Shown here: one piece after another, positions 19,195 to 26,701 of the stretch
Layout: every line of letters starts with the position of its first letter
Position numbering within the stretch: position 1 is the first letter of the stretch
Assembly: GCF_000820025.1 (NCBI RefSeq)
Contig: NZ_CDBI01000019.1
Location: 1-35,242, forward strand
Direction of reading: 5' to 3'
DNA: 35,242 nt
Origin: Aeromonas popoffii
GTDB lineage: Bacteria; Pseudomonadota; Gammaproteobacteria; Enterobacterales; Aeromonadaceae
Notes under the pieces: generated by a model
Seen by the model: only the letters and a program-made list of their open reading frames with translations
Told to the model about the DNA's origin: nothing
The model's database searches: none
Made by a program: the position numbers and the translations under genes

Positions 19195-20310
19195 ATGAAG
19201 ATATTGGTGATCGGCCCCTCCTGGGTCGGCGACATGGTGATGTCCCAGAGCCTCTACAAGGCGATCAAGGCCAATCACCCTGACAGCGAGTTGCATGTGA
19301 TGGCGCCCGCCTGGTGCGTCACCCTGCTGGAGCGGATGCCGGAGGTGGACAAGGCGATCACCATGTCCCTTGGCCACGGTGACTTCAAGTTGCTGGCGCG
19401 CCGTCGCCTCGGCAAGCAGCTGGCGGCCGAGAAGTACGATCAGGCCATCATCCAGCCCAACTCCATGAAGTCGGCGCTGATCCCCTGGTTCGCCAGGATC
19501 CCGGTACGCACCGGCTGGAAAGGGGAGCACCGCTTCGGCCTGCTCAACGACCTGCGCAGCAACAAGTCAGCCTTCCCGCTGATGGTGGAAGCCTATCTGG
19601 CGCTGGCCTATCCCAAGGCGCAGATGAAGAGCCGGGCTGATATTCCCGCCATTCCCCGCCCCTCGCTCAATGTTGACCTCATCAATCAGGGCAAGGCGCT
19701 GGACCGGCTCGGTCTGGATCGCGCCCGTCCCGTGCTGGTGCTCTGTCCCGGGGCCGAGTTCGGTCCGGCCAAGCGCTGGCCGGAAGGGCACTACGCCGTG
19801 GTAGCGCAGAAGCACCTGGATGAGGGCTGGCAGGTGTGGATCTTCGGCTCCGGCAAGGATGTGCCCGTAGCCAACACCATTCGCGACCGGATCAATCCCT
19901 TGTCGCGCCCCAACTGCCACGTGCTGGCGGGCAAGACCAGCCTGTATGAGGCGATCGACCTGATGGCGCTGGCCAGCCGGGTCATCGCCAACGACTCAGG
20001 CCTGATGCACATAGCCGCCGCCCTCAACCGGCCGCTGATCGGGGTTTATGGCTCCACTTCGCCGCTCTACACGCCGCCGTTGGCCGACAGGGTCGAGATA
20101 GTCCACACCGACATAGCGTGTCGCCCCTGCTTCAAGCGCACCTGCAAGTTCGGCCACCTCAAGTGCCTGATCGAGCTGATGCCGGAACAGGTGATAAAGG
20201 CGGGCAGGCGGCTGGAGGGCGGTGAGTCGCCGGCTCAACCAATAGTGTTGCAAGTGGGCGAGCCACCGCACTTCGTTTCCGACCCGGGCAAGCGCTCGGA
20301 GCCGCAATAG
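19195..20310 (+). CDS. waaF: ADP-heptose:LPS heptosyltransferase II
   Basis: It transfers the second L-glycero-D-manno-heptose to the LPS inner core. The GT9 fold is clear: MKILVIGPSWVGDMVMSQSL at the N terminus, VLCPGAEFGPAKRWPEGHYA near residue 182, and NDSGLMHIAAALNRPLIGVY followed by GSTSPLYTPPL near 265. The Cys-containing segment ACRPCFKRTCKFGHLKCL near 308 is characteristic of WaaF. At 371 aa it is about 20 residues longer than E. coli WaaF (348), because of a low-similarity tail (QVGEPPHFVSDPGKRSEPQ) that runs up to waaA. The next gene starts one base past its stop, so translation is likely coupled. Confidence 0.95.
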   Translation: MKILVIGPSWVGDMVMSQSLYKAIKANHPDSELHVMAPAWCVTLLERMPEVDKAITMSLGHGDFKLLARRRLGKQLAAEKYDQAIIQPNSMKSALIPWFARIPVRTGWKGEHRFGLLNDLRSNKSAFPLMVEAYLALAYPKAQMKSRADIPAIPRPSLNVDLINQGKALDRLGLDRARPVLVLCPGAEFGPAKRWPEGHYAVVAQKHLDEGWQVWIFGSGKDVPVANTIRDRINPLSRPNCHVLAGKTSLYEAIDLMALASRVIANDSGLMHIAAALNRPLIGVYGSTSPLYTPPLADRVEIVHTDIACRPCFKRTCKFGHLKCLIELMPEQVIKAGRRLEGGESPAQPIVLQVGEPPHFVSDPGKRSEPQ

Positions 20311-20311
20311 C

Positions 20312-21577
20312 ATGCTCTCTCGGCTGCTCTACAACCTGCTGATCCACTTGGGGTTACCGCTGGTGCTACTGGCGCTCTACAAGCCGAAGAAGGGCAAGCC
20401 CGGCTTCGGTGTGCGCTGGGCCGAGCATCTGGGACGGACGCCCGCTAGCGGGCAAGAGGCACCGCTCTGGATCCATGCGGTGAGCGTCGGCGAGACGCTC
20501 GCCATCACGCCCCTTATCCGGGCCCTCAAGGCCGAGCGGCCGGACTTGCCTATCCTGCTCACCACGACCACCCGCACCGGCGCCGAACAGGCGGCCAGAC
20601 TCGGCGATTTGGTGGTGCATCGCTACGCGCCGCTCGACTACCCCTGGGCGGTGGCCGCCTTCCTCAAGCGCATAAAGCCGCGCGCCCTTTGGGTGATGGA
20701 GACTGAGCTCTGGCCGAACTGGCTGGCCGCCTGTGAGACGCGCCACCTGCCGGTGACTATCATCAATGCCCGTCTCTCTGAGCGCTCTTGCCGGCGTTAT
20801 GCCCGCTTCCCGGGGGCGTTCGACGCCCTCAGCCGGCCGCTGACCCATCTGCTTTGCCAGCATCAGGATGACGCCGACCGTTTCGCCCGTCTTGGCATCG
20901 ACCGCGCGCGACTGGCGGTGACCGGTTCCATCAAGTTCGACCTCCAGCTGGGGGACGAGGTGCAGGCCAGAGGCCGAGCCCTGCGCCAGCGCATGGGACA
21001 GAACAGGCCGGTCTGGATCGCCGCCAGCACCCATCAGGGGGAGGACGAGCAGGTGCTGGTGGCGTTTGACGGGGTGCTGCAACGTCATCCGCAGGCTGTG
21101 CTGATCCTGGTGCCGCGCCATCCGGAGCGTTTCGATCGGGTGGCCGAATTGTGCGCGCCTTACGGCTGCGTGCGCCGTACTGGCGATGCCCCGATCCACG
21201 AGACGGACAAGGTCTATCTCGGCGATACCATGGGCGAGCTGCCGCTGATGCTGGCGGCGGCCGATGTGGCGTTTGTCGGCGGCAGTCTGGTGAAGGTGGG
21301 TGGCCACAACCTGCTGGAGCCGGCGGCGCTGGGCAAGCCTTGTCTGATCGGTCCCGCCTACTTCAACTTCAGTGACATCACCCGCCAGCTGGTGGCTCAG
21401 GGTGGTGCCGCCCTGGTAGACGATGCTGCCGCGCTGGGGGAGAAGGTGAGCGCGCTGCTGGCCGATGGAAGCGAGCGCCGTCAGATGGGCGAACAGGCCC
21501 ACGCGGTGGTGCTGCGCAATCAGGGGGCGCTGGCCCGCACCCTCTCTCACTGCCTTGCCAGCCTGGAAAACGACTGA
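20312..21577 (+). CDS. waaA: 3-deoxy-D-manno-octulosonic acid (Kdo) transferase
   Basis: WaaA (KdtA) transfers Kdo from CMP-Kdo to lipid IVA, the first and essential step of LPS core assembly, at the inner face of the inner membrane. The 421-aa length matches E. coli (425). An N-terminal hydrophobic anchor (residues ~4-22) is followed by the GT30 domain: GVRWAEHLG, PLWIHAVSVGETLAITPLIR with the catalytic Glu, TTTTRTGAEQA, WVMETELWPNWL, TGSIKFDLQ, STHQGEDEQV, and the C-terminal FVGGSLVKVGGHNLLEPAAL. The ATG lies one base after the waaF stop, with GGAG inside the waaF tail. waaF-waaA therefore form one unit, ended by a strong terminator. Confidence 0.97.
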   Translation: MLSRLLYNLLIHLGLPLVLLALYKPKKGKPGFGVRWAEHLGRTPASGQEAPLWIHAVSVGETLAITPLIRALKAERPDLPILLTTTTRTGAEQAARLGDLVVHRYAPLDYPWAVAAFLKRIKPRALWVMETELWPNWLAACETRHLPVTIINARLSERSCRRYARFPGAFDALSRPLTHLLCQHQDDADRFARLGIDRARLAVTGSIKFDLQLGDEVQARGRALRQRMGQNRPVWIAASTHQGEDEQVLVAFDGVLQRHPQAVLILVPRHPERFDRVAELCAPYGCVRRTGDAPIHETDKVYLGDTMGELPLMLAAADVAFVGGSLVKVGGHNLLEPAALGKPCLIGPAYFNFSDITRQLVAQGGAALVDDAAALGEKVSALLADGSERRQMGEQAHAVVLRNQGALARTLSHCLASLEND

Positions 21578-21599
21578 ATCCGGGCGGATGGGCACGAAA

Positions 21600-21631
21600 A
21601 AAACGGAGCGCGATGCGCTCCGTTTTGTTTT
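21600..21631. terminator. Bidirectional terminator between waaA and the PTS operon
   Basis: AAAACGGAGCGC (21600-21611) pairs perfectly with GCGCTCCGTTTT (21615-21626) around a GAT loop, with A-runs on the left and T-runs on the right. It serves convergent waaA (+) and the EIIC gene (-). Confidence 0.9.
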
Positions 21632-21646
21632 TGACAATGGCCGGGA

Positions 21647-22903
21647 TTAGCGAACGATCAGCCCAAGCAGTATGCCTACCACGCCGAAGTCGGCATCGCT
21701 GAAGGTGGTGTTGGCAAAGCCGAGATCGCCCAGCACCGGCAGCAGGAACACCGGCAAGAAGGTGATCAGCAGGCCGTTGGCGAAAGCGCCAAGCAGGGCA
21801 CCGCGACGGCCACCGGTAGCGTTGCCGAACACCCCGGCCGCCGCGCCGACGAAGAAGTGCGGCACTACGCCCGGGATAATGACAGTCAGTCCCAGCAGAT
21901 AGAGCAGCACCATGCCTGCCAGACCGGCGGTGAAGCTAGACAGGAAGCCGATCAGCACCGCATTGGGGGCGTAGGGGAAGACGATGGGGCAGTCGAGCGC
22001 CGGTTTGGCGTTCGGTACCAGTTTGTCGGAGATCCCCTTGAAGGCCGGCACTATCTCGGCGATAACCATCCGCACCCCTTGCAGGATGACGTAGACGCCA
22101 GCTGCGAAGGTGATGGACTGCATCAGGGAGAACATGAACCAGTGCTTGCCCTTGGCGACGCTGGTGACGAACTCGGGGCCGGCGAAGGCGGAGGTGATGA
22201 GGAAGATGATGCCCATTGTGAAGGAGATGGCCACCGGGGTATCGCGCAGGAACAGCAGGCTTTTGGGCACCTGCACCTCTTCACTGCTGTGGGCCTTGTT
22301 GCCGAATTTGGCACCGATCCAGCCGGCCAGTACGTAGGAGATGGTGGAGAAGTGGCCCAGGGCCACCTCGTCGGAGCCGGTGATCTGCTTCATATAAGGG
22401 TGGGCGAGGGCCGGGAACAGCACCATGGTCACGCCGACCACCAGGCTGCCGACCGCGATCAGCGGTATGCCGCTCATGCCACCGGCGGAGAGGATAGCCG
22501 CCACCATCATGGACATGAAGAGGGTATGGTGACCGGTCAGGAAGATGAATTTCCACGGGGTGAGGCGGGCGATCAGTATGTTCACCAGCATGGCGAAGAA
22601 CATGATCATCGCCATCTCCTTGCCGAACGACTGCTGGGCGATGGAGACGATGGCTTCATTGTTGGGAACCACCCCCTTGATGCCGAAGGCGTGCTGGAAG
22701 ATGACGGCGAAGTCACCCAGCGAGTTCACCACCAGGGTGGCACCGGCCCCCAGAATGACGAAACCCATGATGGTTTTGACCGTGCCTTTGATGCACTCGG
22801 TCACGGGTTTTTTCTGGGCTATCAGGCCGATGAGCGCGATCAGGCCGACCAGCACGGCGGGCTCCGACAGCACGTCAAACATCAGAAAATTGAAAAATTC
22901 CAT
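21647..22903 (-). CDS. PTS EIIC, ascorbate family (UlaA/SgaT-like)
   Basis: This is the integral-membrane sugar channel of a phosphotransferase system in the ascorbate (SgaT/UlaA) family. The 418-aa protein is highly hydrophobic with about ten membrane segments. Family-like stretches include LGAGATLVVNSLGDFAVIFQ near residue 52, FLTGHHTLFMSMMVAAILSA near 120, AHPYMKQITGSDEVALGHFS near 165 and GVVPHFFVGAAAGVFGNATG near 360. I chose the ATG at 22903-22901, with GGAG 6 bases upstream, over a TTG four codons earlier. It is the last gene of an EIIA-EIIB-EIIC operon. The substrate is unknown: no ascorbate-6-phosphate catabolic genes are present, so ascorbate should not be assumed. Confidence 0.92.
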   Translation of the reverse strand: MEFFNFLMFDVLSEPAVLVGLIALIGLIAQKKPVTECIKGTVKTIMGFVILGAGATLVVNSLGDFAVIFQHAFGIKGVVPNNEAIVSIAQQSFGKEMAMIMFFAMLVNILIARLTPWKFIFLTGHHTLFMSMMVAAILSAGGMSGIPLIAVGSLVVGVTMVLFPALAHPYMKQITGSDEVALGHFSTISYVLAGWIGAKFGNKAHSSEEVQVPKSLLFLRDTPVAISFTMGIIFLITSAFAGPEFVTSVAKGKHWFMFSLMQSITFAAGVYVILQGVRMVIAEIVPAFKGISDKLVPNAKPALDCPIVFPYAPNAVLIGFLSSFTAGLAGMVLLYLLGLTVIIPGVVPHFFVGAAAGVFGNATGGRRGALLGAFANGLLITFLPVFLLPVLGDLGFANTTFSDADFGVVGILLGLIVR

Positions 22904-22955
22904 GGTCAGCTCCAATCAGATGGAAGAGGCGGCCCGCAGGCCGCATGGTGGATCC

Positions 22956-23243
22956 TTAGAGTGCGCCCAGTTCGCGCAGGGCGATGGAGAGCTTCTCTTT
23001 CATGGCGGCCTTGTCGACCATGTTGTCCAGGGACACCAGTCGGCCATTGACTCCCATGCTGATGAGCTGCTCGGCGATGTCGCGGGTGGCCACGAACATC
23101 TCGGCGGTTTCACTGCCGGCAGAGGCGAGATCCCTGTGATCCACCTCGGCCGTCACGGCCAGCTCCTTGAGGATGCTCTTGATGCTCATCTCCATCATCA
23201 GGCTGGTGCCCAGGCCGTGTCCGCATACAACCAGAATTTTCAT
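22956..23243 (-). CDS. PTS EIIB, ascorbate family (UlaB/SgaB-like)
   Basis: This 95-aa cytoplasmic phosphocarrier passes phosphate from EIIA to the incoming sugar. The phosphorylated cysteine is Cys7 in MKILVVCGHGLGTSLMMEM, the P-loop-like motif of the SgaB/lactose-type EIIB fold. The rest alternates helix and strand, ending LSIALRELGAL. The start is the ATG at 23243, with AAGGAAGAG a few bases upstream. The frame stays open further 5' into the EIIA gene but without homology. It lies 34 bases after EIIA and 52 bases before EIIC. Confidence 0.93.
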   Translation of the reverse strand: MKILVVCGHGLGTSLMMEMSIKSILKELAVTAEVDHRDLASAGSETAEMFVATRDIAEQLISMGVNGRLVSLDNMVDKAAMKEKLSIALRELGAL

Positions 23244-23277
23244 CGTCTCTTCCTTTGTCAGGGCGCCTTGGCGCAGC

Positions 23278-23721
23278 TCAGTAACGCGCCAGGATGCGCA
23301 AAATGTCATCTTTGGTGTCGGCCGCTATGATGGCCGCCACGTCCTCTTCATTCATGAACAGCTCGGCCAGCTGGGCAATGGTCTCCACGTGAGAGTTGCT
23401 GTCGCTGGCGGCCAGGGTGATCAGCAGCTGGATCGGGTCATTGCCCTCAGATCCGAAATTGACCCCGGTTTTCAGCACTGTCAGCCCCAGACCCAACCGG
23501 TTGACCCCATCCTCGGGGCGAGCGTGCGGCATCGCCAGGCCCGGGCCCAGTACGTAGTAAGGGCCGAGCTCCTCGTGGGAGCGAAACAGCGCCGCCACGT
23601 AGGAGGGCTCAATGGTGCCGTTGGCCAGCAGGGGGCCGGTAGCGAGCTCGATGGCATGACGCCAGTCGCGGGCCCCCGCTTCGATGGAAATGACCTCTTC
23701 GGTCAGCAATTGGGTCAGCAT
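23278..23721 (-). CDS. PTS EIIA, ascorbate/mannitol-type (UlaC-like)
   Basis: This 147-aa cytoplasmic EIIA accepts phosphate from HPr and gives it to EIIB. The active-site His is His66 in LGPGLAMPHARPEDGVNRLG, the signature of the fructose/mannitol/ascorbate EIIA fold. Flanking segments (ELGPYYVLGPG, DPIQLLITLAASDSNSHVE, AELFMNEEDVAAI) follow UlaC. I chose the ATG at 23721, giving MLTQLLTEEVISIEAG. The open frame continues 34 codons upstream, but that part crosses the operator sequences and has no family similarity. The Shine-Dalgarno sequence is weak. It heads the operon and faces the LacI-type regulator across the operator array. Confidence 0.92.
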   Translation of the reverse strand: MLTQLLTEEVISIEAGARDWRHAIELATGPLLANGTIEPSYVAALFRSHEELGPYYVLGPGLAMPHARPEDGVNRLGLGLTVLKTGVNFGSEGNDPIQLLITLAASDSNSHVETIAQLAELFMNEEDVAAIIAADTKDDILRILARY

Positions 23722-23796
23722 GGCAATGTCCGGCTGGATAAGATGGCGCCAATCTAGCGATCTTGCTGCGTGGAAACTGTGAGGATGATCGCGAAA

Positions 23797-23844
23797 GTTA
23801 GCGCTATCAGGTAGCGCTAACATGAAACTGTGATAGCGCTATCA
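23797..23844. promoter_or_regulatory. Three palindromic operators for the LacI-type regulator
   Basis: Three palindromes with the same TAGCGCTA core lie between the divergent regulator and PTS genes: GTTAGCGCTATC (23797-23808), GGTAGCGCTAAC (23810-23821) and TGATAGCGCTATCA (23831-23844, perfect). Their centres are 13 and 22 bases apart. A central CG step in a symmetric site is typical of LacI-family operators. The first two sites also form a larger inverted repeat. They lie 76-123 bases upstream of the EIIA start and 128-175 bases upstream of the regulator start, so they could control both. The assignment to this regulator is inference from position. Confidence 0.75.
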
Positions 23845-23971
23845 TTTCATCCATTAACGGGAGTCATCTTGCCCCCGTGATCCGGGAAAGAGGGTAGAAT
23901 CGGCCCTGAGCAAATAGTCTGTGTCGCACTTTTGCCTTAAAGTGGGCTGCCGCAAGTCGAGGATGGGATGG

Positions 23972-24991
23972 ATGTTAGAAGCAAAGAAGCGCCGTAGCAC
24001 GGGTCGGGTGACCCTCAACGATGTGGCTCAGCTGGCCGGAGTGGGTGCCATGACGGTCTCCCGAGCCCTGCGCACTCCCGAGCTGGTGTCAGACAAGATG
24101 CGCGAGCGCATCGACGCCGCGGTGGAAGAGCTCGGCTATATCCCCAATCGGGCGGCCGGGGCGCTGGCTTCGGGTACCTCCCATGTCATTCTGGTGATAG
24201 TGCCAAGCCTGCTGGATCGCGCCAGTGCCGAACTGATGGCCGGATTGCAGCCTGGGTTGATGAAGGTCGGTTATCAGCTGGTGCTGGGAGATGCCCAACA
24301 CCTGCGCCAGCAGAGCGAACAGCTGGAGCATCTGCTGCAGTACAACCCGGCTGCCGTGATCGTGCTGGGTTGCCTTGAGTCGCCAGATGACAAAGCGCTG
24401 TTGCGGCAGAGCCGCTTGCCGGTAGTCGAGGTGGGAGCACTGGTGCCACATCCCATGGATATCTGTGTAGGCGGCTCCAATCAGGAGGCTGGCTATCGGT
24501 TGACTCGCCATATGATCGAGCGAGGCTACCGCAATATCGGTTTTCTCTGTGCCCGCCAGGAGCAGTGGATGCTGCAGCAGCGGATGCGCGGCTGGCAACA
24601 GGCGATGCTGGAGAGCTATCTCTCGCCAGATATGGTGATCAATACCTCGGAGGCTCCCAGTTTCAGCACGGGGGCGGCCATGCTGGGTGAGTTTCTGTTG
24701 CGCTGGCCAGAGCTGGACGCGCTGATCTGCGTCAACGACGAGCTGGCGGCTGGCGTGCTTTTCGAGTGTCAGCGGCGACACCTGAGCGTGCCCGGCAAAC
24801 TGGCTATTGCCGGTTTCGATGACTCTGATGTCGCCAAGGCCTGTTACCCTGCTCTGACATCGGTACATATTCCCTATCGCAAAATGGGCAGCATGGCTGC
24901 CGAGCTGATCCTGCGCAAGCTGGCTGGCGAGGCGCTGCAAGAGTGCACCCAGCCCCTCGAGTTTGAATTGCAAAAGCGCCAAAGCAGCTGA
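23972..24991 (+). CDS. LacI-family transcriptional regulator (GntR-like subgroup)
   Basis: This 339-aa repressor-type regulator has an N-terminal LacI helix-turn-helix (VTLNDVAQLAGVGAMTVSRA, hinge ELGYIPNRAAGALASGTS) and a periplasmic-binding-protein-like effector domain (LVIVPSLLDRASAELMAGL, VVEVGALVPHPMDICVGGSN, LICVNDELAAGVLFECQRR, IAGFDDSDVAKACYPALTSV). Its whole layout follows the gluconate repressor GntR (LacI family). I chose the ATG at 23972, with GAGG 9 bases upstream. An ATG at 23963 is also in frame. Divergence from the PTS operon across three matching palindromes makes it the likely local repressor, induced by the sugar, which is unknown. Confidence 0.92.
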   Translation: MLEAKKRRSTGRVTLNDVAQLAGVGAMTVSRALRTPELVSDKMRERIDAAVEELGYIPNRAAGALASGTSHVILVIVPSLLDRASAELMAGLQPGLMKVGYQLVLGDAQHLRQQSEQLEHLLQYNPAAVIVLGCLESPDDKALLRQSRLPVVEVGALVPHPMDICVGGSNQEAGYRLTRHMIERGYRNIGFLCARQEQWMLQQRMRGWQQAMLESYLSPDMVINTSEAPSFSTGAAMLGEFLLRWPELDALICVNDELAAGVLFECQRRHLSVPGKLAIAGFDDSDVAKACYPALTSVHIPYRKMGSMAAELILRKLAGEALQECTQPLEFELQKRQSS

Positions 24992-25023
24992 TCGCCGTTT
25001 CACACGTCATCAAAGAGGCAACC

Positions 25024-26004
25024 ATGTTCAAGGCTCTGTTACTGGAAAATCAAGACGGCAAGACTGTACCGACTCTGACCCGGCTGGCCGAGAGCCAGCT
25101 GCCGGAAGGTGAAGTGCGGGTGGCGGTCGCTTACAGCTCCATCAACTATAAGGACGGACTGGCCATCACCGGCAAGGGCAAGATAGTGCGCCAGTGGCCG
25201 CTGGTGCCCGGCATCGACTTCGCCGGTACCGTGCTCGAATCTGCCGACAGCCGTTACCAGCCTGGCGACAAGGTAGTGCTGACCGGCTGGGGCGTGGGTG
25301 AAGGCCATTGGGGTGGCATGGCCGAACAGGCGCGAGTCAAGGGTGACTGGCTGGTGCCGTTGCCCGCCGGGCTGGATGAGCGGCAGGCCATGTGTATCGG
25401 CACCGCCGGTCTCACCGCCATGCTCTGCGTGCTGGCGTTGGAAGAGGCGGGCATTACCCCCGCCAGCGGCGAGGTGCTGGTCACCGGTGCGGCGGGTGGG
25501 GTGGGTTCCACCTCGGTCGCCCTGCTGGCAGCGCTCGGCTATCAGGTGGCAGCGCTGACCGGTCGTCCCGAGGAGCAGGGCGCCATGCTGACTGCGCTGG
25601 GCGCCAGCCGGATCGTGCCACGCAGTGAACTGCTGGTACCCGCCAAGCCGCTGGAGAAACAGCTGTGGGCCGGGGCGGTCGACACCGTTGGCAGTCAGGT
25701 GCTGGCCAAGTTGCTGGCCCAGATGAACTACGGTGGCGCCGTGGCAGCCTGCGGGCTGGCGGGCGGCTTTGATCTGCCGACCAGCGTCATGCCTTTTATC
25801 CTGCGCAACGTGCGGTTGCAGGGGGTCGATTCGGTGATGTGCCCGCTGGCGCGTCGTCAGCAGGCGTGGCAGCGACTGGCGCAGGATCTGCCTGCCAGCT
25901 TCTTCGCTCAGGCGGTCACCGAGATTGGGCTGGAGCAGGTAGTGGAGGCCGCCGAGGCTATTACGCTGGGCCAGATTGCCGGACGGACCCTGGTCAAACT
26001 TTGA
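25024..26004 (+). CDS. acuI: Acrylyl-CoA reductase AcuI / YhdH family oxidoreductase
   Basis: This 326-aa zinc-independent medium-chain dehydrogenase/reductase belongs to the YhdH/AcuI family, which reduces acryloyl-CoA to propionyl-CoA with NADPH and so detoxifies this reactive intermediate. The N-terminal catalytic domain shows SSINYKDGLAITGKGKIVR and PGIDFAGTVLES. The Rossmann segment VTGAAGGVGSTSVALLAALG lies near residue 150, and VDTVGSQVLAKLLAQMNYGG and RNVRLQGVDSVMCP follow as in the family. The structural zinc cysteines of alcohol dehydrogenases are absent. AGAGG lies 5 bases before the ATG. It starts 32 bases after the LacI-type gene on the same strand, but no functional link to the PTS is evident. 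Confidence 0.93.
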   Translation: MFKALLLENQDGKTVPTLTRLAESQLPEGEVRVAVAYSSINYKDGLAITGKGKIVRQWPLVPGIDFAGTVLESADSRYQPGDKVVLTGWGVGEGHWGGMAEQARVKGDWLVPLPAGLDERQAMCIGTAGLTAMLCVLALEEAGITPASGEVLVTGAAGGVGSTSVALLAALGYQVAALTGRPEEQGAMLTALGASRIVPRSELLVPAKPLEKQLWAGAVDTVGSQVLAKLLAQMNYGGAVAACGLAGGFDLPTSVMPFILRNVRLQGVDSVMCPLARRQQAWQRLAQDLPASFFAQAVTEIGLEQVVEAAEAITLGQIAGRTLVKL

Positions 26005-26078
26005 TCTCTCGCTGACTGGCGAGCCCGACATTTCCGGATAAAATTGGAGTGCGGGTGAACTATCCAAGGAGAGTGAAG

Positions 26079-26204
26079 ATGGGTGGACACAAGCCAGATT
26101 ACGACTCCTCCGATGACGAGTGGGATCCGGAATCCTGGGAAGAAGAGCTGGATCAATGGGAAGATGAAAGCTGGCAGGATGATGACACTTTCGATGACCA
26201 GTGA
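26079..26204 (+). CDS. Acidic Trp-containing microprotein (41 aa), unknown
   Basis: I do not recognise this protein. The ATG at 26079 has a strong AAGGAGAG a few bases upstream, and a perfect terminator follows the TGA by 18 bases, so translation looks genuine. The 41-aa product has 19 Asp/Glu residues and only one Lys. Four Trp occur at positions 15, 20, 27 and 32, in a pattern such as DDEWDPESWEEELDQWEDE. There is no signal peptide, membrane segment or Cys. It could be an intrinsically disordered acidic peptide that binds a basic partner (nucleic-acid mimic or protein inhibitor), but that is speculation. It lies 74 bases after acuI and may be read from that transcript or its own promoter. 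Confidence 0.72.
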   Translation: MGGHKPDYDSSDDEWDPESWEEELDQWEDESWQDDDTFDDQ

Positions 26205-26222
26205 ACGACAGCATTGAATGAA

Positions 26223-26253
26223 CAGGCGGGCTTTGGGCCCGCCTGATTTTTTT
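26223..26253 (+). terminator. Terminator after acuI and the acidic microprotein
   Basis: CAGGCGGGC (26223-26231) pairs with GCCCGCCTG (26237-26245) around a TTTGG loop, followed by A and seven T residues. Confidence 0.93.
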
Positions 26254-26341
26254 GCCGCACTCACCAGGTTGGGTGTTTGCCCTTGGTCAGTGTCGGGCCA
26301 CTGGGTAGAATGAATTGCTCAAACGACACTCAAGGATGACT

Positions 26342-26674
26342 ATGCGACTCACCATCATATTGTTTGCTGCTCTGCTGGGTGGCTGTGTCTCCAACGATGA
26401 TCCCTGCGAGAAGGTGTGGATCGAGGTGGGGGAGGCTGATGGCAAGCTGGGCTTTACCACTGAACGGGTCGAGTTTCATCAGGGGCAGTGTGGCAAGAAG
26501 GTGGATGTCGAACTATGGAAACAGGGGCATCAGAAAGGACTGGCGTGGTATTGCCGGCCTGAGCACCTCTATCTGGCTGGCCGCTCCGGCAGCGAATATC
26601 GTGGCGTTTGCCCCAATGACGGACAGGCGCGCAGATTGTTCGAACAAGGGCGTCAGGGCTGGATCGATCAATAG
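26342..26674 (+). CDS. Lipoprotein with DUF2799-like domain
   Basis: This 110-aa protein has a short signal peptide ending in the lipobox LLGGC (Cys15), so it is expected to be lipid-modified and membrane-anchored in the envelope. The mature part (EKVWIEVGEADGKLGF, WYCRPEHLYLAGRSGSEYRG, VCPNDGQARRLFEQGRQ) resembles DUF2799 proteins, a small lipoprotein family of unknown function with conserved Cys and Tyr/Gly residues. AAGGA sits 5 bases before the ATG at 26342. An ATG two codons earlier is in frame but overlaps that Shine-Dalgarno sequence. It is a single gene, convergent with the 54-aa gene 27 bases further on. Confidence 0.82.
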   Translation: MRLTIILFAALLGGCVSNDDPCEKVWIEVGEADGKLGFTTERVEFHQGQCGKKVDVELWKQGHQKGLAWYCRPEHLYLAGRSGSEYRGVCPNDGQARRLFEQGRQGWIDQ

Positions 26675-26701
26675 CCTGTCACGGGGTGGGGATGACCCGT
26701 C

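Noticed and set aside
21857..23050. 397-aa open frame antisense to the PTS EIIC gene
   Set aside because: It is extremely His/Gly/Asp-rich, as expected from reversing a hydrophobic membrane-protein gene. Not coding.
25908..26264. 118-aa minus-strand frame with a hydrophobic segment
   Set aside because: It is antisense to the end of acuI and the acidic microprotein, and begins inside the terminator hairpin.
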